From Streptococcus sp. 263_SSPC (lineage in GTDB: Bacteria > Bacillota > Bacilli > Lactobacillales > Aerococcaceae), in assembly GCF_001071995.1 (NCBI RefSeq), contig NZ_JVNU01000015.1, positions 62,001-126,000 of the forward strand: a DNA stretch of 64,000 nt. The letters are read 5' to 3'. The notes under the pieces were generated by a model, which was given only the letters and a program-made list of their open reading frames with translations, was not told where the DNA came from and ran no database searches. The position numbers and the translations under genes were made by a program. Each line of letters starts with the position of its first letter. Positions within the stretch are counted from its first letter, which is position 1. Shown piece by piece: positions 1 to 8,531 of this stretch.

Positions 1-284
1 GTGTTCTATATATTAACGGAAAAGAAGTGGAGCAACCATTTATTAACACAAATAATGATAAGAAGACAGTCTTCATTGATGATTTTACATTGAAAGAGTT
101 AACTGGAGAGGACAAGGTTCCTGAAGGGAAATACTTTGTCATGGGAGACAATCGAGGCGTTTCAAAAGATAGTCGAATGATTGGATTTATTGATAAGTCT
201 GCCATTGAAGGAAAAGCCGTATTTACAGTATGGCCGCTTAACCGTATCGGCGGATTAAAAGACTATTCATATTTATATCAATAG
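1..284 (+). CDS. lepB: Type I signal peptidase, C-terminal part (5' end outside window)
   Basis: Membrane-bound leader peptidase that removes signal peptides from exported proteins. Only the last ~94 residues are present; the reading frame is open from position 3 and runs to TAG at 282-284. The fragment carries the conserved box GDNR-x-x-S-x-DSR (about positions 145-178), which is diagnostic of the type I family, followed by the typical short C-terminus with a VWPLNRIGG-like segment. The catalytic Ser and Lys lie upstream of the window. In several Firmicutes a signal peptidase gene precedes rbgA; here two other genes stand between. Family call is secure, the paralogue is not determinable. Confidence 0.88.
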   Translation, partial: VLYINGKEVEQPFINTNNDKKTVFIDDFTLKELTGEDKVPEGKYFVMGDNRGVSKDSRMIGFIDKSAIEGKAVFTVWPLNRIGGLKDYSYLYQ

Positions 285-290
285 AGAGTA

Positions 291-316
291 AAGAGGCAGA
301 TTTCTGTCTCTTTTTC
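291..316 (+). terminator. Terminator after lepB
   Basis: An 8 bp stem (AGAGGCAG paired with CTGTCTCT, one G-U) closes a short loop and is followed by a T-rich run. It sits just after the lepB stop. Confidence 0.75.
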
Positions 317-361
317 TTTTGCTTGTAGAATAATTTTGATTAGAAAACGATTTCATTTTTG

Positions 362-390
362 TTGACTTTCTATCGAAATATGCGTAAAAT
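362..390 (+). promoter_or_regulatory. Promoter of the mgtC-like gene
   Basis: TTGACT at 362-367, 17 bases, TAAAAT at 385-390; a strong vegetative promoter about 30 bases before the start codon. Confidence 0.75.
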
Positions 391-420
391 AGAAAGGTAC
401 ATTTTTAAAGGAGGAAGAGT

Positions 421-1122
421 ATGAATCAAATTTTTGTGCGTTCATTTGACGCGATGTTAGAGTTAAGACATTTTACGTCAATTATCCTCGCATGTATTTG
501 CGGACTGTTAATTGGATACGAACGAAAAGCCAGAAATAAACAAGCCGGTGTTAAAACTCATGTGATTGTTTGTTTAACTTCCGCCTTGATGATGATTATT
601 TCCAAAGAAGCGTTTCTTGATACTCATGACTTTGATTCAACACGTGTCGCAGCACAAATCGTTAGTGGTATTTCCTTCATCGGTGGGGGAATTATCTTCA
701 TGCGTGACAAGAAAATTAGTGGACTAACAACTGCAGCTGGTATTTGGGCGACTTCCGGTATCGGTATGGCGATTGGTGGAGGATTATGGTTCTTTGGCCT
801 CGTATGTAGCGTGTTCGTTATGTTAATCCAATGGCTAACACATGATTTTACAAAACAGCATCAAATCTACCAAGCAAGCATCAATGGGACGGTAGGTGAT
901 ATCTCGCTCGTTCATGATATTTATCAATACTGTGATTTAAAACAATATCAAATTGCGAATGTTGATGTAAAAGATATCGGCGGTAAATACGAAATTAACA
1001 TTCAGATTGAAAATGACAAACAAATTTCGATTGATGATATTGAAGCAACCATCAGGGAGCGACATATCGACTTCAAGATTAAGAAAGTGAAGTTCAAGTC
1101 GTCAGAAAACAATCCTCAATAG
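421..1122 (+). CDS. MgtC/SapB family membrane protein
   Basis: A 233-residue protein with about four hydrophobic segments in residues 15-145 and a soluble C-terminal domain of about 85 residues. The N-terminal part has the MgtC hallmarks: GLLIGYER, the glycine-rich GISFIGGGIIF segment and LTTAAGIWATSGIGMAIG. In Gram-negative pathogens MgtC is a virulence factor that modulates the F-type ATPase; in Firmicutes such proteins are often annotated as possible Mg2+ transporters without proof. The C-terminal domain looks ACT-like but I cannot confirm this. It has its own promoter, an AAAGGAGG ribosome site and its own terminator, so it is a single-gene unit. Confidence 0.82.
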   Translation: MNQIFVRSFDAMLELRHFTSIILACICGLLIGYERKARNKQAGVKTHVIVCLTSALMMIISKEAFLDTHDFDSTRVAAQIVSGISFIGGGIIFMRDKKISGLTTAAGIWATSGIGMAIGGGLWFFGLVCSVFVMLIQWLTHDFTKQHQIYQASINGTVGDISLVHDIYQYCDLKQYQIANVDVKDIGGKYEINIQIENDKQISIDDIEATIRERHIDFKIKKVKFKSSENNPQ

Positions 1123-1129
1123 TAAAGAT

Positions 1130-1156
1130 GAGACTGAAGCAATTCAGTCTCTTTTA
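1130..1156 (+). terminator. Terminator after the mgtC-like gene
   Basis: Perfect 9 bp stem GAGACTGAA/TTCAGTCTC with a 4-base loop, then TTTT. Confidence 0.85.
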
Positions 1157-1244
1157 ATTTACCTAGGTGGATTGCTATTCTATTTCTAAACTGTTAAACT
1201 AATGATATATATTGTGTGTAAATTTTACACTTAAGGAGACTTGT

Positions 1245-1901
1245 ATGATGAATAGAGAAGAAGTCGTTGCATTACAACACCAACGTTATGCTACTAAAAA
1301 ATTTGATCCAGCTCGTCGCATTTCTGATGAAGATTGGGCAGCACTTGTGGAAGTAGGTAGATTGGCTCCTTCTTCACTTGGATTTGAACCTTGGAAAATG
1401 CTTTTATTAAATAACAAAGAAATGAAGCAAGATTTAAAATCAATGGCTTGGGGCGCTGTTTCAATGCTTGATGGTGCTAGTCATTTTGTGATATATCTAG
1501 CTCGTAAAGGCGTGAACTATGAAACTCCTTATATCGAAAAATTAATGCAAGAAGTAAGACATAGAAGTTATGATCCCGATTCTGCATATGCCCACCGTAT
1601 TAAGAGTTTCCAAGAAAGTGATGCCAAGCTGAATGATGAGCGTTCACTCTTTGACTGGGCAAGTAAACAAACGTATATACAAATGACAAATATGATGAAT
1701 GCGGCAGTTCTAATGGGGATGGATTCATGTCCAATCGAAGGATTCGATAAAGATAAAGTAGAAGCTTATTTAGAAGAAAAAGGCGTTCTGGATACATCAG
1801 AATTTGGAGTTTCTGTTATGTGTGCTTTTGGTTATAGAGATGAAGAGATTAAACCAAAAGTTCGTTGGAATACAGAAAGTATTTACGAAGTAATCGACTA
1901 A
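1245..1901 (+). CDS. Nitroreductase family NAD(P)H-dependent oxidoreductase
   Basis: FMN-dependent flavoprotein of about 218 residues. The N-terminus has the family pattern QHQRYATKKFDP and RLAPSSLGFEPWK (binding the flavin phosphate and pyridine nucleotide), and the C-terminal part has MGMDSCPIEGFD, typical of the YfkO/NfsB-like branch. The substrate cannot be told from sequence; quinones or nitroaromatics are usual in vitro substrates. An upstream in-frame start at 1212 exists, but the AAGGAGA ribosome site at 1233-1239 points to the ATG at 1245 or 1248. The gene stands alone between two terminators. Confidence 0.85.
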   Translation: MMNREEVVALQHQRYATKKFDPARRISDEDWAALVEVGRLAPSSLGFEPWKMLLLNNKEMKQDLKSMAWGAVSMLDGASHFVIYLARKGVNYETPYIEKLMQEVRHRSYDPDSAYAHRIKSFQESDAKLNDERSLFDWASKQTYIQMTNMMNAAVLMGMDSCPIEGFDKDKVEAYLEEKGVLDTSEFGVSVMCAFGYRDEEIKPKVRWNTESIYEVID

Positions 1902-1920
1902 AATTTTTGCATATAAATGA

Positions 1921-1966
1921 AATCTCAGTACAATGATGAGGAATCGTTGTTGTACTGAGATTTTTC
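1921..1966 (+). terminator. Terminator after the nitroreductase
   Basis: Long hairpin: 13 perfect pairs between 1921-1933 and 1950-1962, extended towards the loop by a second short stem, followed by T-rich sequence. Confidence 0.9.
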
Positions 1967-2008
1967 GTTATAGGGATGAGGAAGAGAACGGAAAAAAGAA
2001 TGAAAACA

Positions 2009-2017
2009 TGGTATAAT
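2009..2017 (+). promoter_or_regulatory. Extended -10 promoter for rbgA-rnhB
   Basis: TGG directly followed by TATAAT (2012-2017); no good -35, which fits an extended -10 promoter. It lies about 60 bases before rbgA. Confidence 0.6.
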
Positions 2018-2075
2018 GTTTGATGGTTCTATATGAATGATTTATTAAAAATTAAATAGAAAGGATTCGAAATTT

Positions 2076-2936
2076 ATGGCAACAATCCAATGGTTCCCTG
2101 GGCATATGGCCAAAGCGCGCCGGGAAGCAACAGAAAAATTAAAACTAGTCGATGTTGTGATTGAAATGGTGGATGCTCGTATTCCAGAATCAAGTCGCAA
2201 TCCTATTATCGAAGAAATTAAAGGACAAAAGAAACAGTTAATTTTATTAAACAAAGTAGATTTGGCAGATCCATCTCAAACAAAACGTTGGAATGATTAT
2301 TTTACTAGCCAAGGAATTAAAGTTCTTACAACTGAAGCTAAAGACGGAAAAGGGATTAAGCAAGTAAAGGCTGCGATTAAAGAATTAATGGCACCAGTCT
2401 TTGAAAAGAATCTAGAAAAAGGGATCCGTCCTAGACCGATTCGTTTAATGGTTCTTGGAATTCCAAACGTTGGGAAATCAACCTTTATTAACCGTATGAT
2501 TAATAAAAATCAAGCAGAAACAGCTAACCGTCCAGGGGTTACAAAGGGACAACGTTGGTTGAAAATCGGAAATGATTTTGAGTTATTAGATACACCAGGA
2601 ATTCTATGGCCGAAGTTTGAAAGTGAAGAAGTTGGAAATAAGCTAGCGTTAACTGGAGCTATTAAAGATGCGCTCCTTCATATGGATGATATTGCATTAT
2701 TTGCTCTTAGTCAGTTCAAATTGGATTATCCAGAGTATTTAAAGAAAGCTTATCGATTAACGGATGATGATTTAGAACTCTCAAACGTAGATTTATTAAT
2801 GTTAATTACAAAGAATTTAGGCTTTAAAGAAGATTATGAAAAGGCAAGTGAACGAATCGTGTTTGATATTCGTTCAGGGAAGCTTGGTCGTTATACATTA
2901 GACCAAGCGCCTGTATCGTTAACGGGGGAAGCATAA
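2076..2936 (+). CDS. rbgA: Ribosome biogenesis GTPase RbgA (YlqF)
   Basis: GTPase needed for late assembly of the 50S ribosomal subunit. It is circularly permuted: the G4 motif NKVD (residues 59-62) comes before G1 GIPNVGKS (128-135) and G3 DTPG (172-175). The N-terminus has the hallmark WFPGHMAKA. Its length (286) is normal for the family. It overlaps the next gene rnhB by one base in ATAATG, so the two are translationally coupled; rbgA-rnhB is a conserved pair in Firmicutes. Confidence 0.96.
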   Translation: MATIQWFPGHMAKARREATEKLKLVDVVIEMVDARIPESSRNPIIEEIKGQKKQLILLNKVDLADPSQTKRWNDYFTSQGIKVLTTEAKDGKGIKQVKAAIKELMAPVFEKNLEKGIRPRPIRLMVLGIPNVGKSTFINRMINKNQAETANRPGVTKGQRWLKIGNDFELLDTPGILWPKFESEEVGNKLALTGAIKDALLHMDDIALFALSQFKLDYPEYLKKAYRLTDDDLELSNVDLLMLITKNLGFKEDYEKASERIVFDIRSGKLGRYTLDQAPVSLTGEA

Positions 2937-3703
2937 TGGAGAAACGTTCCATCAAAGAAATTAAATTGATTCTTGAAGAAATTCAAACGTTGTCGGATGA
3001 GCGTTTAACGGAACTTCGAAGTGACGAGCGTAAAGGAGTTCAAGATTTAATCGCGAAATTTGAACGTCAATACGCCAAAAAAGCAGAACGCGCTGCTCAC
3101 TTTGAAGAAATGCAAAGCTTTGAACGTGCAGCTAAACAAAAAGGCTACAAAATGATTGCAGGAATTGATGAAGTGGGTCGCGGTCCACTTGCTGGTCCAG
3201 TGGTAGCTGCTGCCGTCATTCTTCCTGAAGGAATGGAAGATATCGGTCTGGATGATTCAAAGAAATTAAGTGCCAAGAAGCGTGCTGAGATTTTTGAAAT
3301 CATTAAAGAACAAGCCATCGCAATTGGTATCGGTATTGTTGATGCGTTTACCATTGATAAGATTAATATTTATGAGGCTAGTAAGGTAGCGATGAAGAGA
3401 GCGATTGAATTATTGCCAGAACAACCAGACTATTTATTAATCGACGCGATGAAATTAGATACTGGTATTCCTGAAGAAGGTATTATTAAAGGGGACGCTA
3501 AGAGTATCTCTATCGCTGCAGCAAGTATTGTTGCAAAAGAGGTTCGTGACCAAATGATGAAGGATTTCGATCAACTGTATCCTGGTTACAGCTTTGCACA
3601 AAATGCTGGCTATGGTACGAAAGCGCATCTTGAAGGTCTTGAAAAATTAGGACCAACGCCAATTCACCGTATGACATTTGCTCCGGTGAAAGATTATCAA
3701 TAA
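2936..3703 (+). CDS. rnhB: Ribonuclease HII
   Basis: Cuts the RNA strand of RNA-DNA hybrids and starts removal of single ribonucleotides misincorporated in DNA. The catalytic block GIDEVGRGPLAGP puts the acidic pair at D78/E79, with LDDSKK near 105-110 and the third acidic residue in LLIDAMK (D170). About 70 N-terminal residues precede the catalytic core, charged and probably helical, as in other Firmicutes RNase HII. Coupled to rbgA by a 1-base overlap. Confidence 0.96.
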   Translation: MEKRSIKEIKLILEEIQTLSDERLTELRSDERKGVQDLIAKFERQYAKKAERAAHFEEMQSFERAAKQKGYKMIAGIDEVGRGPLAGPVVAAAVILPEGMEDIGLDDSKKLSAKKRAEIFEIIKEQAIAIGIGIVDAFTIDKINIYEASKVAMKRAIELLPEQPDYLLIDAMKLDTGIPEEGIIKGDAKSISIAAASIVAKEVRDQMMKDFDQLYPGYSFAQNAGYGTKAHLEGLEKLGPTPIHRMTFAPVKDYQ

Positions 3704-3706
3704 AAT
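3678..3706 (+). promoter_or_regulatory. Possible dprA promoter inside the end of rnhB
   Basis: TTGCTC (3678-3683), 17 bases, TAAAAT (3701-3706, overlapping the rnhB stop codon). The -10 is good and the -35 poor. If used, the transcript would begin right at the hairpin 3716-3767. Confidence 0.35.
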
Positions 3707-3715
3707 CCAAATTGG

Positions 3716-3767
3716 AACTCTTTCTCGTAAATAGTATTGAAAGACTATTTCGAGAAGGAGTTTTTTT
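3716..3767 (+). terminator. Terminator after rnhB whose 3' arm contains the dprA ribosome site
   Basis: A stem of 12 pairs, a single-base bulge and 7 more pairs (left arm 3716-3735, right arm 3744-3762) closes an 8-base loop and runs into seven T. The only ribosome site for dprA, AAGGAG at 3755-3760, is wholly inside the right arm and the dprA ATG starts directly after the T run. Confidence 0.85.
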
Positions 3768-4634
3768 ATGATTTGGACAAAACGTAGATTACTGATTGCT
3801 ATTGCGATGAGCGATACATTAACTAGTAAGCAATTTTATGAACTATTTGCTCGATTGGATGAAGATATGTCTTTAAACGATACCTTCGTTCTCGGGGATT
3901 TGAAGTATTCGCTGCCTGAAGAGACAAATAAATGGATAGAGTCGATGGATTGGGATTTAGAAATTAAAAAATTACAGGATAAAAAGGTTAAAATCTTAAC
4001 GATTTTGGACGGCGCGTATCCACAAAGGTTGAAAGAGATATACTTACCTCCCATTGTATTGTTTTATAGAGGAAACTTGTCACTCATTAATCAGAGGACA
4101 GTTGCTATTGTGGGGTCAAGAGATCATTCTAAATATGCTAAAGAATGTATTCATGAATTAATCCCACCCATCGTTAACGATGGTATTGTAGTTGTCAGTG
4201 GATTAGCTCGAGGTGTGGATACTTTAGCTCATGAAGAGGCCCTCAAGACTAACGGGAATACTATTGCAGTTATTGGAAGTGGATTAGATGTGATTTATCC
4301 TCCAGAAAACGCAAATCTATACAGTATGATTGGAAATAAAGGGTTACTACTTTCTGAATATCCGCTAATGAGTCGACCTTTAAAATTACATTTTCCATAT
4401 CGTAATCGCATCATCGCAGGACTTAGTCATGGAGTGTGTGTGATCGAAGCGAAAGAGAAAAGTGGAAGCCTCATAACCGCAAACTTAGCTTTGAGTGAAA
4501 ATAGAGAAGTATTTGCCGTTCCAGGAAGCATTTTCTCGCCCCATTCAAAAGGTACAAATAGCTTGATTGAAGCAGGAGCGTGTCTAGTTTCCAGCGGTGA
4601 AACAATCTCTAAGAATCTTAAATATTTCCCTTAA
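3768..4634 (+). CDS. dprA: DNA processing protein DprA (Smf)
   Basis: Binds incoming single-stranded DNA during natural transformation and loads RecA. The Rossmann-like core shows GSRDHSKYA (from residue 116) and SGLARGVDTLAHEEAL (from 144), followed by VIGSGLDVIYPPEN and the GSLITANLALSENREVFAVPG segment, all family hallmarks. The 288-residue length is the short form without a large C-terminal extension. No competence sigma-factor box was recognised upstream. The start codon follows a terminator-like hairpin that covers its ribosome site. Confidence 0.94.
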   Translation: MIWTKRRLLIAIAMSDTLTSKQFYELFARLDEDMSLNDTFVLGDLKYSLPEETNKWIESMDWDLEIKKLQDKKVKILTILDGAYPQRLKEIYLPPIVLFYRGNLSLINQRTVAIVGSRDHSKYAKECIHELIPPIVNDGIVVVSGLARGVDTLAHEEALKTNGNTIAVIGSGLDVIYPPENANLYSMIGNKGLLLSEYPLMSRPLKLHFPYRNRIIAGLSHGVCVIEAKEKSGSLITANLALSENREVFAVPGSIFSPHSKGTNSLIEAGACLVSSGETISKNLKYFP

Positions 4635-4638
4635 AATT

Positions 4639-4667
4639 ATAATCTAACAGTTTAAGAGATTATTTTG
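4639..4667 (+). terminator. Weak AT-rich terminator after dprA
   Basis: 7 bp stem ATAATCT/AGATTAT with an 11-base loop and TTTTG; weak but placed just after the dprA stop. Confidence 0.45.
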
Positions 4668-4672
4668 TTGCC

Positions 4673-4701
4673 TTGACAAAAAGAATGTGTTTAGATATGA
4701 T
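4673..4701 (+). promoter_or_regulatory. topA promoter
   Basis: Consensus TTGACA (4673-4678), 17 bases, TATGAT (4696-4701). Expected start near 4708, which leaves a leader of about 86 bases. Confidence 0.85.
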
Positions 4702-4720
4702 GACAAAAGATAATTTAAGC

Positions 4721-4776
4721 AATCTCACTATTCTCGGGCTTTCTTAGCTTGAGAGAACTGTTAGATAGAGTGGATT
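4721..4776 (+). other. Structured leader of topA mRNA
   Basis: A 9 bp hairpin (4732-4740 with 4746-4754, loop 5) sits on outer pairs AATC/GATT and CAC-TAT/ATA-GTG with bulges. There is no T run, so it is not a terminator; the ribosome site GGAAGGAG follows it. No known riboswitch family was recognised. Confidence 0.45.
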
Positions 4777-4793
4777 AGGGAAGGAGCCATTTA

Positions 4794-6866
4794 ATGGTGA
4801 AGCAAAATCTAGTGATTGTAGAGTCTCCTACAAAAGCTAAAACCATTGAACGCTATTTAGGGAAAAACTTTAAAGTAGTTGCTAGTAAAGGGCACTTACG
4901 TGATTTGCCTAAAAGCAAAATGGGCGTAGATATTGAACATAATTATGAACCTCATTACATTTCAATTCGTGGGAAAGGTGATTTAATCAAATCACTTAAA
5001 AAAGAAGCAGCAAAAGCAGATGCTGTCTATCTCGCGAGTGACCCGGATAGAGAAGGGGAAGCTATTTCTTGGCATTTAGCTCATTTATTAGGACTTGATT
5101 TAAACGCACCTATTCGTGTGGAATTTAATGAGATTACAAAAGATGCAATTAAAGAAGCGTTCAAGAATCCTAGAAAGATTGATATGGACTTAGTGGACGC
5201 GCAACAAGCACGTCGTATTTTAGACCGTCTTGTGGGTTATACTTTATCACCTATTTTATGGAAGAAAGTGAAAAAAGGACTCAGTGCAGGGCGTGTTCAA
5301 AGTATCGCTGTGAAATTAATTATTGATCGCGAAAACGAAATTAAAGCATTCGTTCCAGAAGAATACTGGACACTTGAAGGCCAATTCAAGAAAGAAAAGA
5401 AAGCTTTCACGGCCAATTACTATGGTACAACATCTGAGAAAGCAGCTTTAGAACAAGAAGCTACTGTAAAATCAGTAATGGCAGAACTTTCTGAGAAGAA
5501 ACCATTCAAGGTTACTAAAGTGACGAAGAAAGAACGCCGTCGCAATCCAGCAGCACCATTTACAACAAGTAGTTTGCAACAAGATGCGTCAAATCGCTTA
5601 AACTTCAGAACGCGTAAAACAATGATGGTTGCCCAACAACTTTATGAAGGGGTATCTCTTGGACGTAGTGGTTCTGTCGGTTTAATTACGTATATGCGTA
5701 CAGACTCAACTCGTATTTCAGCATCTGCTCAAAATGAGGCGTCTGAGTTCATTGAGAAAGAGTTTGGTAAAGAATACTGTCTAGCGACTAAACGCGCTGT
5801 AAAGAACGCTGAGGGGGCTCAGGATGCGCACGAAGCCATTCGTCCGTCTTCAGTTCTTCGTACACCAGATTCAATCGCAAGTTATTTAACGAAAGATCAA
5901 TTGAAATTGTACACATTAATTTGGTCACGATTCGTTGCTAGTCAAATGACAGCCGCCGTTTATGACACTGTACAAGTTGATTTAGAACAAAATAACCATG
6001 TGTTTAAAGCGAATGGATCAACTGTCAAGTTTGCTGGATATCAAAAAGTTTATCAAGATAATGCAGATGCGAAAAAAGGAAACGCACTTCCTGAAATGCA
6101 AGTTGGGGATGAAGTTCAATTAGCTAAACTAAATCCTGAACAACATTTCACGCAACCACCTGCGCGTTATTCTGAAGCGACTTTAATTAAAACCTTAGAA
6201 GAAATCGGCGTTGGTCGTCCATCAACATACGCACCAACAATTGAAACAATCCAAAAACGTTATTACGTTAAACTAGTTTCTAAGCGTTTTGAACCAACAG
6301 AACTTGGTTATGTAGTACATCAAATCATTGAACAATATTTCCCAAATATTGTCGATACTCATTTCACTGCTTCAATGGAAGATAATCTCGACCTTGTTGA
6401 AGAAGGAAAAGAAGAGTGGGTACAAGTCATCGATAAGTTCTACCAACCATTCAAGGTTGAAGTGGATAAAGCAGAAGTTGAAATCGAGAAAGTTCAAATT
6501 AAAGATGAACCAGCTGGATTTAACTGTGAAAAATGTGGACATCCAATGGTCATTAAATTAGGTCGTTTTGGTAAATTCTACGCTTGTAGTAATTTCCCAG
6601 AATGTCACCACACTCAAGCAATCGTGAAAGATATCGGTATTACATGCCCAACATGTGGTAAAGGGAAAGTTATCGAACGTAAATCGAAGAAAAACCGTAT
6701 CTTCTATGGCTGTGATCGTTACCCTGAATGCGAATTTGTATCATGGGATAAACCGATCGGACGTAATTGTCCTAAATGTGACCACTACTTAGTAGAGAAA
6801 AAAGGTCGCGGTGGAAAACAAATTGCATGTAGCAATTGCGATTACAAAGAAGCTGTTCAAAAATAA
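4794..6866 (+). CDS. topA: DNA topoisomerase I
   Basis: Type IA topoisomerase that relaxes negative supercoils. The TOPRIM domain opens with [18 protein letters not shown]; the active-site tyrosine is Y300 in [12 protein letters not shown]. The C-terminal ~115 residues contain three zinc ribbons, each with paired cysteines (CEKCG...CSNFPEC, CPTCG...CDRYPEC, CPKCD...CSNC). The 690-residue length is normal for Firmicutes. It has its own strong promoter and a structured leader. In Bacillus trmFO lies between topA and xerC; here it is absent. Confidence 0.98.
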   Translation: MVKQNLVIVESPTKAKTIERYLGKNFKVVASKGHLRDLPKSKMGVDIEHNYEPHYISIRGKGDLIKSLKKEAAKADAVYLASDPDREGEAISWHLAHLLGLDLNAPIRVEFNEITKDAIKEAFKNPRKIDMDLVDAQQARRILDRLVGYTLSPILWKKVKKGLSAGRVQSIAVKLIIDRENEIKAFVPEEYWTLEGQFKKEKKAFTANYYGTTSEKAALEQEATVKSVMAELSEKKPFKVTKVTKKERRRNPAAPFTTSSLQQDASNRLNFRTRKTMMVAQQLYEGVSLGRSGSVGLITYMRTDSTRISASAQNEASEFIEKEFGKEYCLATKRAVKNAEGAQDAHEAIRPSSVLRTPDSIASYLTKDQLKLYTLIWSRFVASQMTAAVYDTVQVDLEQNNHVFKANGSTVKFAGYQKVYQDNADAKKGNALPEMQVGDEVQLAKLNPEQHFTQPPARYSEATLIKTLEEIGVGRPSTYAPTIETIQKRYYVKLVSKRFEPTELGYVVHQIIEQYFPNIVDTHFTASMEDNLDLVEEGKEEWVQVIDKFYQPFKVEVDKAEVEIEKVQIKDEPAGFNCEKCGHPMVIKLGRFGKFYACSNFPECHHTQAIVKDIGITCPTCGKGKVIERKSKKNRIFYGCDRYPECEFVSWDKPIGRNCPKCDHYLVEKKGRGGKQIACSNCDYKEAVQK

Positions 6867-6870
6867 AGAT

Positions 6871-6906
6871 AAAGAGCACTTAGAGAAATCTAGGTGCTCT
6901 TTTTAT
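6871..6906 (+). terminator. Terminator after topA
   Basis: AAAGAGCAC plus a TAGA/TCTA inner stem, small loop, GGTGCTCTTT and a T run; strong. Confidence 0.85.
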
Positions 6907-7038
6907 GTGCGTGAAATTATGTTAGTCATTGACTATGACGCAGAATTTGTTAAATATGTATTAATTGTCGTAATAATTTTGACAATTCGGTTGTAAGAAA
7001 GTGCTTTCTGTGATAAAGTTAACGATAGGAGGAAGACG

Positions 7039-7992
7039 ATGAAGAACGAAATGCAAGATTTTTTAACGTATTTAAAAGTTGAACGACGTTATTCGCCAGA
7101 GACGATTCATGCGTATGACCGTGATATTCAACATTTTTATGACTATTTGACAGAAGTTCCAATTCATTCTTGGAATGATGTCACAGTCGTTGATGTTCGA
7201 ATTTATCTTGGTGTATTGCACCGCGAAAACTATAACCGTTCGAGTATTTCTCGTTTTCTTTCGAGTTTACGTTCGTTTTATCATTTTCTTGTCGAAAGAA
7301 GCATCGTAGAAACAAATCCTTTTGCGTCTATCAGTTACAAGAAGGGTAAAATGCGTCTGCCTGAATTCTTTTATGAGGATGAAATCGAAAAATTTATTGA
7401 TTCAATCGATGGAAATCAGTCTTTAGACCAACGTAATAAAGCTCTAGTAGAAGTATTATATGCTACAGGTATGCGTGTCAGTGAGTTAACGAATTTAACT
7501 CTTGAGCAATTAGACCTTGAAAATAGCATTATTCTCGTCATTGGTAAAGGTTCTAAAGAACGCTATGTTCCGATTGGTGACTTTGCAAGGACGGCCTTAG
7601 AAACGTATCTTGAAGAAGGACGCAAAGACTTGATGGCGAAAGAACGTAAGGACCATTCCTACGTTTTCGTGAATCATTTAGGCGATCCACTGACGACTAA
7701 TGGGGTTCGTTATATTTTAGAAAAACTCATCCAAGAAAGTGGTCTGACACTTAAAATTCATCCGCATATGCTTAGACACACGTTTGCGACTCATTTGTTA
7801 AATAACGGTGCGGATATGAGAACAGTGCAAGAACTTCTAGGACACGTAAGTCTTAGTTCGACTCAAATTTATACACATGTGACAAAAGAAGCTCTTCAAC
7901 AAAATTACCAATTATATTTTCCAAGGTCTAAAGCTGGGAAGAGTGAATTTGATGCAAGTGCCTTTAATAAGAACAATGGAGGAAAATCATGA
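7039..7992 (+). CDS. xerC: Tyrosine recombinase XerC
   Basis: Resolves chromosome dimers at dif sites, normally with XerD. The N-terminal SAM-like domain is followed by the catalytic domain with R146 (ATGMRVSEL), K170 (GKGSKERY), H243-x-x-R246 (HPHMLRH), H269 (LGHVSLSS) and nucleophile Y278 (QIYTH). All active residues are present. It is slightly longer than usual (317) because of an Asn/Lys/Gly-rich tail, whose end overlaps the hslV start (ATGA). First gene of the xerC-hslV-hslU-codY operon, the same order as codVWXY of Bacillus subtilis. Confidence 0.95.
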   Translation: MKNEMQDFLTYLKVERRYSPETIHAYDRDIQHFYDYLTEVPIHSWNDVTVVDVRIYLGVLHRENYNRSSISRFLSSLRSFYHFLVERSIVETNPFASISYKKGKMRLPEFFYEDEIEKFIDSIDGNQSLDQRNKALVEVLYATGMRVSELTNLTLEQLDLENSIILVIGKGSKERYVPIGDFARTALETYLEEGRKDLMAKERKDHSYVFVNHLGDPLTTNGVRYILEKLIQESGLTLKIHPHMLRHTFATHLLNNGADMRTVQELLGHVSLSSTQIYTHVTKEALQQNYQLYFPRSKAGKSEFDASAFNKNNGGKS

Positions 7993-8519
7993 CTACAATT
8001 TGTGCAGTAAAAAAAGATAACCAAGTTGCGATGGCTGGTGACGGCCAAGTAACAATGGGTGAAAAAGTGATTATGAAAGGAACCGCTCGTAAAATCCGTC
8101 GTATTTTCGACAATCAAGTACTTGTTGGATTTGCGGGTGGCGTTGCAGATGCAATCACTTTAGAAGAAATGTTTGAAGATAAACTCAAACAATTTAAAGG
8201 GAACTTACAACGTGCTGCTATTGAAATGGCAAAACAATGGAGAAGTGACCGTGGTTTACAAAAATTAGAAGCGATGTTAATCGTGATGAATAAAGAACAA
8301 GTTCTACTTGTTTCAGGAACGGGTGAAGTCATTGAACCAGACGATGGAATTCTAACAATTGGTTCTGGTGGAAACTTCGCTTTAGCAGCTGCTAGAGGGC
8401 TCCTAAGATTTGGAGATTCTAGTTTAACAGCAGAAGATATCGCTCGTGAAAGTTTAAAAATCGCTTCAGAAATTGATATTTTTACAAACGATAATATCAT
8501 TACTGAAACGTTAGCGTAA
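7989..8519 (+). CDS. hslV: ATP-dependent protease peptidase subunit HslV (ClpQ)
   Basis: Threonine-type peptidase that forms the proteolytic core with HslU. The protein starts MTTICAV, so removal of Met leaves the N-terminal Thr nucleophile; the subtilis orthologue uses Ser instead. GDGQVTMG and [10 protein letters not shown] are family motifs. The 4-base ATGA overlap with xerC indicates coupled translation. Confidence 0.95.
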   Translation: MTTICAVKKDNQVAMAGDGQVTMGEKVIMKGTARKIRRIFDNQVLVGFAGGVADAITLEEMFEDKLKQFKGNLQRAAIEMAKQWRSDRGLQKLEAMLIVMNKEQVLLVSGTGEVIEPDDGILTIGSGGNFALAAARGLLRFGDSSLTAEDIARESLKIASEIDIFTNDNIITETLA

Positions 8520-8531
8520 GGAAGTGGTTGT

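Noticed and set aside
3704-3767. Competence (ComX-type) box for dprA
   Set aside because: No TACGAATA-like sequence in the gap or at the end of rnhB.
4708-4793. T-box or other known riboswitch before topA
   Set aside because: No T-box sequence, specifier loop or terminator/antiterminator pair; only a simple stem is visible.
6961-7038. CodY box or clear promoter before xerC
   Set aside because: AATTTTGACAATTC is only a partial match to the 15-base CodY consensus, and the TTGACA at 6979-6984 has no acceptable -10 at 16-18 bases.
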